Of a stretch of 64,000 nt of DNA, positions 54,871 through 64,000 are shown one piece after another; position 1 is the first letter of the stretch, and each line of letters begins with the position of its first letter. The position numbers and the translations under genes are program-made. Source of the stretch: Solibacillus sp. FSL K6-1523 (GTDB lineage Bacteria > Bacillota > Bacilli > Bacillales_A > Planococcaceae); assembly GCF_038005225.1 (NCBI RefSeq), contig NZ_JBBOSU010000001.1, positions 980,001 through 1,044,000 on the forward strand. Direction: 5' to 3'. A model generated the notes under the pieces. That model searched no databases and was not told the DNA's origin. It worked only from the letters and a program-made list of their open reading frames with translations.

Positions 54871-55098
54871 TTTGTTCCAACAGTAAAATAAAACGTTAAT
54901 GAAATTTGGCGAAGTTATGAAAAATTAAGAAGAACATTTGATTTATTGATAAAATTACAAAAAAGATGAATAAATCATAGTTTATTACTTGAATTATTTG
55001 CTTGATAGGTATAGTGTCAGTATGTATGTTTATTGTGATGGTTAAATAATCACTTTTTTCCGAAACCCACTTATGAAAAATTCATGGAGGTATAGTAG
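54871..55098. other. Gap before xerC
   Basis: About 230 bp, very AT-rich. TTGAAT (54989-54994) and TATAGT (55010-55015) could be a poor promoter (15-bp spacer). The xerC ribosome-binding site TGGAGGT is at 55085-55091. I see no gene. Confidence 0.4.
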
Positions 55099-55998
55099 AT
55101 GGATTGTCAATCGAAAGAAGCATTAGAACAATTTATTCGATATGTGCAACTCGAAAAAAACTTTTCACTGCATACCGTGCGTGAATATGAATATGATTTA
55201 CTTGATTTTTTTCGTTTTTTAGAAGCTGAAGGGGTTTCCAATATAGCGGAAATCGATTATATCCATGCAAGATTGTACGTGACAAAGCTTTATGATGAAC
55301 AAAAAGCAAGAACTTCAATATCAAGGAAGATTTCATCCATTCGTTCTTTTTTTCGCTTTTTAAATCGCGAACAGAATATAGATGATGCTCCGTTTCGTTC
55401 TCTTTATCATCCGAAAAAGGAAGAGCGATTACCGAGCTTTTTTTATGAAGAAGAGCTGAATCAACTTTTTGAGAATAATAAAGGTACTGATCCAAAGCAA
55501 GTGCGTAATATGGCAATATTAGAGCTACTATACGCTACTGGAATACGTGTGAGTGAATGTGTTTCCGTTGAACTTGGGGATATCGATTTTCATTACGGGA
55601 TTATTCGTGTAATGGGAAAAGGGCGAAAAGAACGTATTATTCCGTTTGGACAATATGCACAAGACGCCTTAACTTCTTATATTGAACAAGTACGTCCTCA
55701 ATTGATGAAAAATCAAAATCACCAAAAAGTTTTTGTTAATATGCGTGGCGGTGAACTTACGGCGCGCGGTGTTCGTTATATATTAAGTGAGATGATTGAG
55801 AATACAAGTATGCATACGAAAATATATCCACATATGCTGCGTCATACTTTTGCGACTCATTTGCTCAATAATGGGGCCGATATGCGGACGGTGCAGGAAT
55901 TATTGGGGCATACTAATTTATCATCCACACAAATTTATACACATGTAACAAAAGAAGCGCTAAGGAAGACGTATATGAATAGTCATCCGAGAGCTTAA
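55099..55998 (+). CDS. xerC: Tyrosine recombinase XerC
   Basis: Resolves chromosome dimers at dif with XerD. The N-terminal SAM-like DNA-binding domain covers about 1-95, and the catalytic domain has all key residues: Arg in [14 protein letters not shown] (about residue 150), Lys in [24 protein letters not shown] with His and Arg (about 245-248), [14 protein letters not shown] with His and the nucleophilic Tyr (about 268-281). At 299 residues it has normal length. In B. subtilis the homologue is CodV, located next to clpQY-codY as here. Confidence 0.93.
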   Translation: MDCQSKEALEQFIRYVQLEKNFSLHTVREYEYDLLDFFRFLEAEGVSNIAEIDYIHARLYVTKLYDEQKARTSISRKISSIRSFFRFLNREQNIDDAPFRSLYHPKKEERLPSFFYEEELNQLFENNKGTDPKQVRNMAILELLYATGIRVSECVSVELGDIDFHYGIIRVMGKGRKERIIPFGQYAQDALTSYIEQVRPQLMKNQNHQKVFVNMRGGELTARGVRYILSEMIENTSMHTKIYPHMLRHTFATHLLNNGADMRTVQELLGHTNLSSTQIYTHVTKEALRKTYMNSHPRA

Positions 55999-56015
55999 AT
56001 TTAGGGGGATGTGCA

Positions 56016-56558
56016 ATGGGTCAAATTCATGCTACGACAATCTTTGCGATTCATCATAAAGGTGAATGTGCAATGGCTGGTGATGGTCAAGTAACACTAG
56101 GGAATGCGGTCGTAATGAAGCATACTGCTAGAAAGGTCAGACGTCTGTTTAATGGCAAAGTACTGGCTGGATTTGCGGGTTCGGTTGCGGACGCATTTAC
56201 ACTTTTTGAAATGTTTGAAGCAAAATTAAATGAATACAATGGGAATTTACAAAGAGCTGCCGTTGAAGTTGCCAAACAGTGGCGTGGAGATAAAATGTTA
56301 CGCCAATTAGAAGCGATGCTACTAGTGATGGATCACTCCACATTGTTACTCGTTTCTGGTACAGGTGAAGTAATTGAACCGGATGATGGTATTTTAGCAA
56401 TCGGTTCAGGTGGGAATTATGCGTTATCAGCAGGGCGTGCATTAAAAAAACATGCAGGCGATCATTTATCTGCGAAAGAAATTGCAGAGGCGGCCTTAAC
56501 AACTGCAGCTGATATTTGTGTGTTTACGAACCATAATATTATCTTGGAGGCATTGTAA
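56016..56558 (+). CDS. hslV: ATP-dependent protease proteolytic subunit HslV/ClpQ
   Basis: Peptidase ring of the HslUV (ClpYQ, CodWX) protease. The 180-residue product has [20 protein letters not shown] (split: [23 protein letters not shown]), [19 protein letters not shown] and [14 protein letters not shown]. The protein begins Met-Gly-Gln-Ile-His-Ala-Thr-Thr: in B. subtilis the second residue is Ser and serves as the N-terminal nucleophile, while in E. coli the equivalent of Thr7 does. GGGGGATG (56004-56011) supports ATG 56016, and no other start fits. It overlaps hslU by one base. Confidence 0.93.
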   Translation: MGQIHATTIFAIHHKGECAMAGDGQVTLGNAVVMKHTARKVRRLFNGKVLAGFAGSVADAFTLFEMFEAKLNEYNGNLQRAAVEVAKQWRGDKMLRQLEAMLLVMDHSTLLLVSGTGEVIEPDDGILAIGSGGNYALSAGRALKKHAGDHLSAKEIAEAALTTAADICVFTNHNIILEAL

Positions 56559-57946
56559 TGACAGCGAATAATTTAACGCCAAAACAAATTACTGAACAGT
56601 TAAATCGACATATTGTCGGGCAAGAAACAGCGAAGCGTGCAGTTGCCATTGCGTTACGAAACCGTTACCGCCGTTCGTTATTGCCTGAAGACTTGAAAAA
56701 TGAAGTTAATCCCAAAAACATTTTAATGATTGGTCCAACGGGAGTAGGTAAAACGGAAATTGCGCGCCGACTGGCAAAACTAACAAACGCACCATTTATA
56801 AAGGTTGAGGCGACAAAGTTTACAGAAGTAGGCTATGTTGGTCGTGATGTTGAATCGATGGTCCGTGACTTAGTAGAGGCTTCACGTCGACTCGTGAAGG
56901 AAGAGATGGTCGAAGCTGTTCAAGAACAAGCAGAGTCTAATGCGAATGAGCAGCTTGTGAAATTGTTAGCGCCATCCAAGTTGAAGGATAAAGTTGTTCA
57001 AAATCCATTTGAAATGTTTTTTGGTCAAAAAGATAGTCCACAAGAAAATACCAACCAAGCGGAAGATATGGAAGTGCGATCTCGTCGTGTTCAAATTGCG
57101 CAAGATTTAAAAAATGGCAAACTGGAAGAACAATGGGTAACGATTGAAGTGACTGAAGCAACCCCTTCTATGTTTGATGCGATGCCAGGTATGGACATGA
57201 ATGCTGGTGGTATGCAGGATATGCTTGCTAACTTAATGCCGAAAAAAACAAAAAAGCGTAAAGTACAAGTAAAAGATGCACGCCGCATATTAACGCAAGA
57301 AGAGGCGAATAAATTAATCGATTCGGACGAATTGGCAAATGAAGCCATTCGTAGAGCGGAGCAAGCGGGTATTATTTTTATCGATGAGATAGATAAAATT
57401 GCAAGTAAGGGCTCTTCGTCAGCGGAAGTTTCTCGAGAAGGTGTTCAACGCGATATTTTACCGATTGTTGAAGGGTCTTCGGTAACGACAAAGTATGGTT
57501 CGGTTAAAACAGACTACATGTTATTTATTGCAGCAGGTGCATTCCATATGTCGAAGCCGAGCGATTTAATACCTGAATTGCAAGGGCGCTTCCCAATTCG
57601 TGTTGAGTTAGAAAAATTAACGAAAGCCGATTTCGTGCGCATTTTGCAAGAACCAGATCAATCATTGATTTTACAATATAAAGCGTTGCTTGAAACAGAA
57701 GGCGTTACAATTGATTTCACAGAGGCAGCTATTGAAAGAATTGCAGAAATTGCTACAGAAGTAAATCAAGAAACCGATAATATTGGTGCGCGCCGTTTGC
57801 ATACGATTTTAGAGCGTTTATTAGAAGAGCTATCCTATGAAGCGTCAGAAATCGCTCCAGCACATATTGAAATAACGCCGAATTATGTAAATCAAAAGTT
57901 GGAAAATATCGTGAAAAACAAAGATTTGTCACAATTTATCTTATAA
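56558..57946 (+). CDS. hslU: ATP-dependent protease ATPase subunit HslU/ClpY
   Basis: AAA+ unfoldase that feeds HslV. The 462-residue protein has [18 protein letters not shown] (Walker A, about 57-74), [12 protein letters not shown], the intermediate I domain (about 110-240; low conservation, Met-rich), FIDEIDKIA (Walker B, about 272-280), and the C-terminal sensor regions. It ends KDLSQFIL, the family's C-terminal tail that inserts into HslV. The ATG overlaps the hslV stop. codY follows after 82 bp. Confidence 0.95.
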   Translation: MTANNLTPKQITEQLNRHIVGQETAKRAVAIALRNRYRRSLLPEDLKNEVNPKNILMIGPTGVGKTEIARRLAKLTNAPFIKVEATKFTEVGYVGRDVESMVRDLVEASRRLVKEEMVEAVQEQAESNANEQLVKLLAPSKLKDKVVQNPFEMFFGQKDSPQENTNQAEDMEVRSRRVQIAQDLKNGKLEEQWVTIEVTEATPSMFDAMPGMDMNAGGMQDMLANLMPKKTKKRKVQVKDARRILTQEEANKLIDSDELANEAIRRAEQAGIIFIDEIDKIASKGSSSAEVSREGVQRDILPIVEGSSVTTKYGSVKTDYMLFIAAGAFHMSKPSDLIPELQGRFPIRVELEKLTKADFVRILQEPDQSLILQYKALLETEGVTIDFTEAAIERIAEIATEVNQETDNIGARRLHTILERLLEELSYEASEIAPAHIEITPNYVNQKLENIVKNKDLSQFIL

Positions 57947-58028
57947 TGTAAGTTGAATTAGTATCATTAAATTATAAAAACCTTTAGAATATTAAGTGAA
58001 TTAATACGTCCTGTAGGAGGAAAAAGAA

Positions 58029-58808
58029 ATGAATTTATTAGCAAAAACAAGAAAAATCAATGCAATGCTCCAAGCGTCTGCAGGAAAGCCAGTAAACTTT
58101 AAAGAAATGGCAGATACATTAGGTAACATCATTGAAAGTAATGTATTTATCGTAAGTCGTAAAGGGAAATTACTAGGGATTTCAATTCAACAACAAATTG
58201 AAAATGATCGCATTAAAAAATTTATTGAAGAACGTCAATTCCCTGAACAATATACTCAAAATTTATTTAATATTACTGAAACATCTCCAAACCTTGATAT
58301 TGAAAACGAACATACTGCATTCCCAATTGAAAATAAAGAATTATTTGCAACAGGGTTAACAACAATCGTTCCAATCATTGGTGGCGGTGAGCGTTTAGGT
58401 ACATTAGTATTAGCGCGTATTCGTGATCAATTTGAAGATGACGATTTAATTTTAGCGGAATACGGTGCTACTGTAGTAGGTATGGAAATTTTACGTGAAA
58501 AATCAGAAGAGATTGAAGAAGAAGCACGTTCAAAAGCAGTAGTTCAAATGGCGATCAATTCATTATCTTATTCTGAACTTGAAGCAATTGAGCATATTTT
58601 TGAAGAGTTAGATGGAAATGAAGGGCTATTAGTTGCTTCTAAAATTGCTGACCGTGTTGGAATTACGCGCTCGGTAATCGTTAATGCATTACGCAAGTTG
58701 GAATCAGCGGGCGTAATTGAATCACGTTCTTTAGGTATGAAGGGGACGTATATCAAAGTACTAAATGATAAGTTCTTAACAGCTTTAGCTGAAATTAAAA
58801 TGAAATAA
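58029..58808 (+). CDS. codY: GTP- and isoleucine-sensing transcriptional repressor CodY
   Basis: Global repressor of starvation genes that responds to branched-chain amino acids and GTP. The 259-residue protein has an N-terminal GAF domain ([13 protein letters not shown] through about residue 150) and a C-terminal winged helix with [19 protein letters not shown] and [14 protein letters not shown]. Length is canonical. GTAGGAGGAA is the ribosome-binding site. The position downstream of hslU and upstream of flgB is the same as in B. subtilis. Confidence 0.97.
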   Translation: MNLLAKTRKINAMLQASAGKPVNFKEMADTLGNIIESNVFIVSRKGKLLGISIQQQIENDRIKKFIEERQFPEQYTQNLFNITETSPNLDIENEHTAFPIENKELFATGLTTIVPIIGGGERLGTLVLARIRDQFEDDDLILAEYGATVVGMEILREKSEEIEEEARSKAVVQMAINSLSYSELEAIEHIFEELDGNEGLLVASKIADRVGITRSVIVNALRKLESAGVIESRSLGMKGTYIKVLNDKFLTALAEIKMK

Positions 58809-58818
58809 TAGATTAATG

Positions 58819-58864
58819 AAAGTGCAAATGTTTGTATAATACACAACATTGCACTTTTTTATTT
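58819..58864 (+). terminator. Terminator after codY
   Basis: AAAGTGCAAATGTT/AACATTGCACTTT stem with one bulged A, followed by TTTATTTTG. Confidence 0.8.
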
Positions 58865-59266
58865 TGTATAAATGGATATAAAAGTGTTGGACTTATAAGT
58901 AAATACTCATATGAGTGCTTAAAACGAATGTAATTTAATAGATGAAAGACGTTTTAAAAATAAATAGTTTGAACAATTTGTTACATGCATAAGTAATTTT
59001 GTCAAAAAATGTTGTAAAGTAGGGTTTGAACCTTCCAATTTGAGGGGATTTATATAAAAAGTCTAAAGGTTAGTTAATGAATCCTGCGAAATAAATGAGT
59101 TCTTTAAGACTATATCTATAGGTTATACTGGTAAAGATAGGTTCTAATGAATCATTTGCATGTCGAATTGTGAAGGAATACAAACATTTGGAAAATAGCG
59201 TAAACTGAAACTGTCGAAAAATGGTCCCTAAAGACTACTAAAAAGAGTCGAAAGACGATAGACACT
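58865..59266. other. Region between codY and the flagellar operon
   Basis: About 400 bp of AT-rich DNA, no gene. TAAA at 59230-59233 followed after a 14-bp gap by GTCGAAAG (59248-59255) has a loose resemblance to a sigma-D site, but matches only part of GCCGATAT. I would not rely on it. Confidence 0.35.
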
Positions 59267-59295
59267 TTGATTCATAATTATTACAATTGTATTAT
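59267..59295 (+). promoter_or_regulatory. Candidate sigma-A promoter of the fla/che operon
   Basis: TTGATT (59267-59272) and TATTAT (59290-59295) with a 17-bp spacer, 47 bp before the flgB start. Confidence 0.55.
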
Positions 59296-59341
59296 ATAAA
59301 GATGACTGTAGTATTACGGGAGAATAGTAGAGGTGAAAAAA

Positions 59342-59734
59342 TTGAATCTTTTTGGCGGGACAATCAATAATTTGGAAAATGGACTTTCCTACGCGACATT
59401 AAAAAACAAAGCCATTGCGCAAAATATAGCGAATGTTGACACACCGAATTACAAAACCAAAGATGTTAGTTTTAAAGAGGTGTTTGCTGATGTGAAAAAA
59501 TCGACAATTTCTGCAAATCGTACAGATGTGCGACATTATGATTTTCATATTGAAGGTGGGAAAAGTGGCGTTTATTCAAATGATAATTTCCGATCAAGAC
59601 CAAATGGTAATGCCGTAAATATGGATGCTGAACAAGCGAAGTTAGCGGAAAATACAATTTACTACAATGCGCTAATTGAACGCGTTAACGGGAAGTTTGG
59701 AACATTAAATACAGTGATTAAAGGAGGGAAATAA
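59342..59734 (+). CDS. flgB: Flagellar basal-body rod protein FlgB
   Basis: Proximal rod subunit of the flagellum. The 130-residue product has the flagellar rod signature IAQNIANVDTPNYKTKDVSF (about 28-47) and a C-terminal heptad helix. TTG 59342 is chosen: GAGGTG (59330-59335) is 6 bp upstream and MNLFGG fits FlgB proteins; the GTG at 59333 would lie inside the ribosome-binding site. flgC follows after 2 bp. This is the first gene of the fla/che operon. Confidence 0.92.
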   Translation: MNLFGGTINNLENGLSYATLKNKAIAQNIANVDTPNYKTKDVSFKEVFADVKKSTISANRTDVRHYDFHIEGGKSGVYSNDNFRSRPNGNAVNMDAEQAKLAENTIYYNALIERVNGKFGTLNTVIKGGK

Positions 59735-59736
59735 TC

Positions 59737-60201
59737 GTGTCTATTTTCCATAGTATGAATACTACCGCCTCTGCATTAACGGCGCAACGATTACGTATGG
59801 ATGTCATTTCGTCTAATATCGCTAACGTAGATACAACACGTGGTAAACAGGTAAATGGAGAATGGGAGCCTTACCGCAAAAAATCTATTACATTAAAAGA
59901 ACAACAAGGCCAGTTTTCAAATTTCCTAAATGTAGCCATGGGAAAAACGGAAAAGAATGGCGCTGGCAATGGTGTCAAAGTTACTTCTATTAAAGAAGAC
60001 AATGAGACGCCATTTAAACTTGTTTTTGACCCGACACATCCAGATGCGAATGCAGATGGCTATGTACAAATGTCAAATGTTGATTTATTGAAAGAAATGG
60101 TTGACTTGATTTCAGCTACACGTTCATACGAAGCGAATATTACAGTATTCAATGCAAATAAAAGTATGTTAACAAAAGCATTAGAAATAGGGAAAGGGTG
60201 A
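59737..60201 (+). CDS. flgC: Flagellar basal-body rod protein FlgC
   Basis: Second proximal rod protein, 154 residues. MDVISSNIANVDTTRGKQ (about 21-38) is the N-terminal rod motif, and the C-terminal YVQMSNVDLLKEMVDLISATRSYEANITVFNANKSM stretch (about 108-143) is the other diagnostic end. The start is GTG 59737 after AAAGGAGGG (59719-59727). It is coupled tightly to flgB and precedes fliE by 6 bp. Confidence 0.94.
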   Translation: MSIFHSMNTTASALTAQRLRMDVISSNIANVDTTRGKQVNGEWEPYRKKSITLKEQQGQFSNFLNVAMGKTEKNGAGNGVKVTSIKEDNETPFKLVFDPTHPDANADGYVQMSNVDLLKEMVDLISATRSYEANITVFNANKSMLTKALEIGKG

Positions 60202-60207
60202 TAATTA

Positions 60208-60519
60208 ATGGCGATTAATGCAGTATCCTTTATGTCTCCTACGCAAACTGTGAATGAATTAAACACGATTAATAAACAGGTAACCTCTGCAGAAGCACAA
60301 AAAACGTTTGCCAATACGTTAAAAGAGGCAATATCTAACGTAAACGCTCAGCAAGTGCAATCTGATACGATGACACAAAAATTAATTAGTGGTGGAGATG
60401 TCGATCTACACGAAGTAATGATTGCTTCCCAAAAAGCAAGTGTTACATTAAGTGCAACAATTGAAATTCGTAACAAAGCAGTAGAAGCTTACCAAGAAAT
60501 TATGCGAATGAGCGTTTAA
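60208..60519 (+). CDS. fliE: Flagellar hook-basal body complex protein FliE
   Basis: Adaptor between the MS ring and the rod. The 103-residue protein has a variable N-terminus, FANTLKEAISNVNAQQ (about 32-47) and the C-terminal VMIASQKASVTLSATIEIRNK and AVEAYQEIMRMSV typical of FliE. AAAGGGTGATAATT lies upstream of the ATG. fliF follows after 58 bp. Confidence 0.92.
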   Translation: MAINAVSFMSPTQTVNELNTINKQVTSAEAQKTFANTLKEAISNVNAQQVQSDTMTQKLISGGDVDLHEVMIASQKASVTLSATIEIRNKAVEAYQEIMRMSV

Positions 60520-60577
60520 TTGATTGGATTAACGAAACATAAATTGTTGGGCATTCACTATAACCGGAGGATTCATA

Positions 60578-62173
60578 ATGAATGAACGATTTACAAAAAT
60601 TAAAAGTGACTCCACTAGTTTCTGGAAGAGTCGAACGAAAAATCAAAGGGGCGCAATTGTTGGAGGGATTATAGCCGTTATTGCGTTAGCAGGTATACTT
60701 ACATATTTATCAACACGTACAACGATGGCGCAATTATTCCCAGAACTACCTACTGCTGAGGTGGGAAGAATTACAGAAGCTTTAACTGCTCAGGGTGTTT
60801 CGTATGAAGTTGCAAATGGAGGAACGACAATTTTAGTTCCAGAAGATCAAGTGGATAATTTAAAAGTTTCGCTTGCAACACAAGGGTATCCCGATTCTGG
60901 TGAAATTGATAATACATTCTTTACGACAAATGCAGGCTTCGGTATGACGGATAATGAATTCGATGTCATTAAAAAGGCAGCAATTGAAACGGATTTAGCC
61001 AATCTAATACGCAAATTTGACGGTGTTAAAGATGCCAATGTCATGATAACGTTACCAGACTCGGGTGTGTTTTTAAAAGATGCACAAGGAGAGTCAACAG
61101 CGGCAATCGTGCTAAAAACTGCTCCTGGACATAAGTTTTCAGATGACCAAATTAAAGGGTTGTTCAACTTAGTGTCAATGAGTATCCCTAATTTACCAAA
61201 AGATAATATTACGATTATGAATCAATACTCGGAGTATTATGATTTAGCTGCTGCTGAAAACGGTGGCGGTGGTATGGATAGTGTGACGGGGCAAATGGAA
61301 GTGAAGAAAACAATCGAACGTGATCTTCAACGCCAAGTACAACAAATGCTCGGTACGCTTATAGGACCGGACAAGGTTGTAGTAAATGTTTCAGCAGATA
61401 TTGACTTTAAAAAAGAAAACCGCAAAGAAGACTTAGTTAAACCTGTTGATGAAGAAAATATGTCGGGAATTGAAATTAGTACACAACGAATTACAGAAAC
61501 GTATTCAGGTGGTGTAGGCGCGGAAGGTTCTCCAGAAGCAGAAAATCCAACAGATAATTTCATAGATTATGTTGAAGGAACAACTGGAAATGGAGATTAT
61601 GAGCGCGTCGAGGAAACGATTAATAATGACGTTAACCGTATCCATCGTGAAATCCAAGAAAGTCCATATAAAATTCGCGATTTAGGTATTCAAGTAATGG
61701 TAGAACCGCCAAATCCAGCTGATGTAGCGTCACTACCTGAGGATGTTCGTGCAGATATTGAACAAATTTTATCCACAATTGTACGTACTTCTATCGATCA
61801 AGAGGCTACGGGTGACTTAACAGACGAAGAACTTGCTAATCGAGTTGTCGTATCTGTTCAACAATTCCATGGCAATGATACTAATGCAACAGCACCGGAA
61901 TCTGTTATCCCTTGGTGGGTATGGGTAATCGGAGGCATCTTATTAGTTGCGATTGTGTTATTAGTCGTTTACGTAATACGTGTTCGTAAGCGTAAGCAGC
62001 AAGAAGAAGAGCAAGGAATTATTGAAAGACAGCAGGAGTTAATAGATGTAGAAGATATTTCTGAAGAAAAAGAAACTGAAGCGACTGTACGCCGCAAGCA
62101 ATTAGAAAAAATGGCGAAAGATAAGCCAGAAGATTTTGCGAAGCTATTGCGTAGTTGGATTGCTGAAGACTAA
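60578..62173 (+). CDS. fliF: Flagellar MS-ring protein FliF
   Basis: Forms the membrane-embedded MS ring that seats the rotor. The 531-residue protein has one N-terminal membrane helix (about 25-46) and one near the C-terminus (PWWVWVIGGILLVAIVLLVV, about 447-466). Between them lie the ring-building YscJ/FliF motifs TMAQLFPELP, VPEDQVDNLKVSLA and TLPDSGVFLKD. The last 40 residues (TVRRKQLEKMAKDKPEDFAKLLRSWIAED, in part) are the FliG-binding tail. AACCGGAGG supplies the ribosome-binding site. Confidence 0.95.
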   Translation: MNERFTKIKSDSTSFWKSRTKNQRGAIVGGIIAVIALAGILTYLSTRTTMAQLFPELPTAEVGRITEALTAQGVSYEVANGGTTILVPEDQVDNLKVSLATQGYPDSGEIDNTFFTTNAGFGMTDNEFDVIKKAAIETDLANLIRKFDGVKDANVMITLPDSGVFLKDAQGESTAAIVLKTAPGHKFSDDQIKGLFNLVSMSIPNLPKDNITIMNQYSEYYDLAAAENGGGGMDSVTGQMEVKKTIERDLQRQVQQMLGTLIGPDKVVVNVSADIDFKKENRKEDLVKPVDEENMSGIEISTQRITETYSGGVGAEGSPEAENPTDNFIDYVEGTTGNGDYERVEETINNDVNRIHREIQESPYKIRDLGIQVMVEPPNPADVASLPEDVRADIEQILSTIVRTSIDQEATGDLTDEELANRVVVSVQQFHGNDTNATAPESVIPWWVWVIGGILLVAIVLLVVYVIRVRKRKQQEEEQGIIERQQELIDVEDISEEKETEATVRRKQLEKMAKDKPEDFAKLLRSWIAED

Positions 62174-62187
62174 TAGGAGGTTCAGCT

Positions 62188-63201
62188 GTGTCCAAGAAAG
62201 ATAAAGGTTTATCAGGAAAGCAAAAAGCGGCTTTACTGTTAATTTCTCTAGGACCAGAAGTTTCGGCTTCTGTATATAAACATTTAAGTGAAGAAGAAAT
62301 TGAACGTCTAACGTTAGAAATTTCAGGTGTAAAAAAGGTTGAATCCACTGTAAAAGAAGATATTATTGAGGAATTCCATCAAATTGCATTAGCGCAAGAT
62401 TATATCACGCAAGGTGGTATTGGATATGCAAAAACGGTACTTGAAAAAGCATTAGGCGCTGAGCAAGCACAGGCTATTTTAAATCGTCTAACTTCATCTT
62501 TGCAAGTGCGTCCGTTTGATTTTGCACGTAAAGCAGATCCAGCGCAAATTTTTAACTTTATTCAAAACGAGCATCCGCAAACAATTGCTCTTATACTTTC
62601 TTATTTAGAGGCAGGGCAAGCGGGTGTGATTTTATCTTCATTACCACAAGAGGTACAGGCAGATATAGCAAAACGTATTGCGATTATGGAATCCACTTCA
62701 CCAGAAGTCATTAGTGAGATTGAATCTGTACTGGAACGTAAGCTATCATCGACAGTTACACAAGATTACACGGAAACTGGTGGCGTAGATGCAGTTGTAG
62801 AAGTGTTAAATGGTGTCGACCGTCAAACGGAAAAAACAATTCTCGATGCACTGGAGATTCAAGATCCAGAGCTGGCAGAAGAAATCAAAAAGCGTATGTT
62901 TGTATTCGAGGACATCGTTACACTCGACAATCGTTCTATCCAACGTGTTATTCGCGATTGCGAAAACGAGGACTTACTGCTTTCAATGAAGGTATCTTCA
63001 GACGAAGTAAAGGATATTATTTTCCGCAATATGTCACAGCGTATGGCTGATACATTCCGTGAAGAAATGGAAATTATGGGGCCTGTACGTTTACGTGATG
63101 TAGAGGAAGCACAGTCACGTATCGTTGCTGTTATTCGTCGCTTAGAAGATGCGGGAGAAATCATTATCGCACGCGGTGGAGGAGATGATGTAATTGTCTA
63201 G
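62188..63201 (+). CDS. fliG: Flagellar motor switch protein FliG
   Basis: Rotor protein that contacts MotA and sets torque. The 337-residue product has KQKAALLLISLGPEVSA (about 11-27), the middle domain ENEHPQTIALILSYLEAGQAG (split: EHPQTIALILSY at about 130) and a C-terminal domain with FVFEDIVTLDNRSIQRVI (about 233-250) and RDVEEAQSRIVAVIRRLEDAG. The start is GTG 62188, 8 bp after GGAGGTTCAGCT. It overlaps fliH by 8 bp. Confidence 0.95.
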   Translation: MSKKDKGLSGKQKAALLLISLGPEVSASVYKHLSEEEIERLTLEISGVKKVESTVKEDIIEEFHQIALAQDYITQGGIGYAKTVLEKALGAEQAQAILNRLTSSLQVRPFDFARKADPAQIFNFIQNEHPQTIALILSYLEAGQAGVILSSLPQEVQADIAKRIAIMESTSPEVISEIESVLERKLSSTVTQDYTETGGVDAVVEVLNGVDRQTEKTILDALEIQDPELAEEIKKRMFVFEDIVTLDNRSIQRVIRDCENEDLLLSMKVSSDEVKDIIFRNMSQRMADTFREEMEIMGPVRLRDVEEAQSRIVAVIRRLEDAGEIIIARGGGDDVIV

Positions 63202-63985
63202 AATTATCCGTTCGACAAATGCACATCCGGCAGAAGAACAAATTGTAGAAATCAAATTACAAAACTTTTTTGAACCTATTCATTTTACAGAGGAGGTTGA
63301 GGAGGCAGATCATGCGCCTCAACTGACTTTAGAAGATATACAGCAAGAGCGTCAGCAAATGATGCAAAGAGCTGAGCAAGAAATAGTAGAGCAACGAGAA
63401 CAATTCGAACAATTTCGCAATGAACAACTTGCCTCAATTGAAGCATTAAAGCAAACTTGGGAGGAAGAAAAGCTCGTACTTCAGCAACAAGCTTATGATG
63501 AAGGTTTTGCACAAGGCTATGAAGAAGGGAATCAAAAAGTACAAGCTGATATGGAGCAATCGCTACAAACAGCCAATGCAACGATGACCCTAGCTGAAGA
63601 GAACGCGCAAAAATATATAGAATCTCAAGAGTCAGTTATTTTAGAATTGGCATTAACTTCGGCAGAGCGTATTTTAAATGTAGCGCTTGATCGGGAAGAA
63701 GAATTATTTATTTCGATTATTAAACGTGCATTGAAAGAAGCAAGAGAAATGAAAGAAATCAAGTTGTATGTGGCACCTAAATATCATGGAATTGTTACGA
63801 AAAATCACGATGAATTAGCGGAAATGTTCCCAGTAAATGTACCATTTATGATTTTTGTTAATGAAGATTTACTCGATAATGAAAGCTATATCGAAACGAA
63901 TCATGGACGCATCGTTGTATCATTAGACGAGCAATTGCAAGAGCTACGTATACAATTAAATGAACTATTAGACAGTAAGGAATGA
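63194..63985 (+). CDS. fliH: Flagellar assembly protein FliH
   Basis: Regulates the FliI ATPase in type III flagellar export. The 263-residue protein is highly charged and Gln/Glu-rich (coiled coil about 50-140), with EGFAQGYEEGNQKVQADM (about 101-118) carrying the GxxxG-type repeat and the C-terminal LKEAREMKEIKLYVAP region. The start is TTG 63194 overlapping the end of fliG; GGAGATGATG is upstream. FliH is variable, so identity rests on position as much as motif. Confidence 0.85.
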   Translation: MSRIIRSTNAHPAEEQIVEIKLQNFFEPIHFTEEVEEADHAPQLTLEDIQQERQQMMQRAEQEIVEQREQFEQFRNEQLASIEALKQTWEEEKLVLQQQAYDEGFAQGYEEGNQKVQADMEQSLQTANATMTLAEENAQKYIESQESVILELALTSAERILNVALDREEELFISIIKRALKEAREMKEIKLYVAPKYHGIVTKNHDELAEMFPVNVPFMIFVNEDLLDNESYIETNHGRIVVSLDEQLQELRIQLNELLDSKE

Positions 63986-63990
63986 TACGG

Positions 63991-64000
63991 ATGAAAACGG
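63991..64000 (+). CDS. fliI: Probable start of fliI (partial, cut by the window edge)
   Basis: An ATG with two further codons (Met-Lys-Thr) begins 5 bp after the fliH stop. fliI follows fliH in this operon across Bacillus, and the ribosome-binding site AAGGAATG is present. Only 10 bases are visible, so the call is based on synteny. Confidence 0.4.

Noticed and set aside
59230-59255. Sigma-D promoter before flgB
   Set aside because: TAAA and GTCGAAAG match only part of the consensus, and a better sigma-A pair lies closer to the gene.

Overview
The window looks like the core chromosome of a low-GC, endospore-forming, flagellated Bacillota. Gene order closely follows the Bacillus subtilis yloA-to-fliH segment, and the protein sequences, start-codon use and intergenic repeats suggest the Solibacillus/Lysinibacillus branch (Planococcaceae/Caryophanaceae). 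That placement is inferred from familiarity with these genomes, not from a search.

Layout: (1) 1-3.9 kb, the end of an oligopeptide ABC transporter operon (two permeases and a lipoprotein). (2) 4.2-7.5 kb, a CoA-transferase gene and, convergent to it, rqcH (ribosome rescue). (3) 7.5-8.6 kb, a 1.1-kb gene-free island of palindromic repeats. (4) 8.6-22.5 kb, a long co-directional housekeeping run: yicC, gmk, rpoZ, a CoaC-only flavoprotein, priA, def, fmt, rsmB, rlmN, prpC, prkC, rsgA, rpe, thiN and a tiny spoVM that appears to start with CTG. (5) 22.6-23.7 kb, divergent rpmB and a gene-free stretch holding a structured, transposon-omega-RNA-like segment. (6) 23.7-33.9 kb, an Asp23 protein, fakA, sdaAB-sdaAA, recG, a VOC protein and the FapR-controlled lipid operon fapR-plsX-fabD-fabG-acpP. 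(7) 34.1-46.6 kb, rnc-smc-ftsY, ylxM-ffh-rpsP-khpA-rimM-trmD-rplS, a signal peptidase, rbgA and rnhB. (8) 46.6-52.3 kb, the YlqG/YlqH pair that resembles FliK/FlhB, then sucCD and dprA. (9) 52.5-58.8 kb, topA, a decayed trmFO remnant, xerC, hslVU and codY. (10) 59.3 kb to the end, the start of the fla/che operon: flgB-flgC-fliE-fliF-fliG-fliH and the first bases of fliI.

The genes group by theme: translation and its quality control (rqcH, def, fmt, rsmB, rlmN, rsgA, rimM, trmD, rplS, rpsP, rpmB, rbgA), protein targeting (ffh, ftsY, ylxM, lepB), chromosome maintenance (priA, recG, smc, topA, xerC, dprA, rnhB), fatty acid and phospholipid synthesis (fapR regulon, fakA), Ser/Thr signalling (prpC/prkC) and motility.

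I found no previously undescribed multi-gene system. The unusual content is small: a CTG-initiated spoVM, a CoaC without its CoaB half, a readable fossil of trmFO, a tnpB-less omega-RNA-like locus, two families of modular palindromic repeats (one copy lying inside the sucCD transcript), and an 82-nt structured element upstream of yicC. Several start codons were moved inward from the longest open frame on ribosome-binding-site grounds; these are noted per gene.
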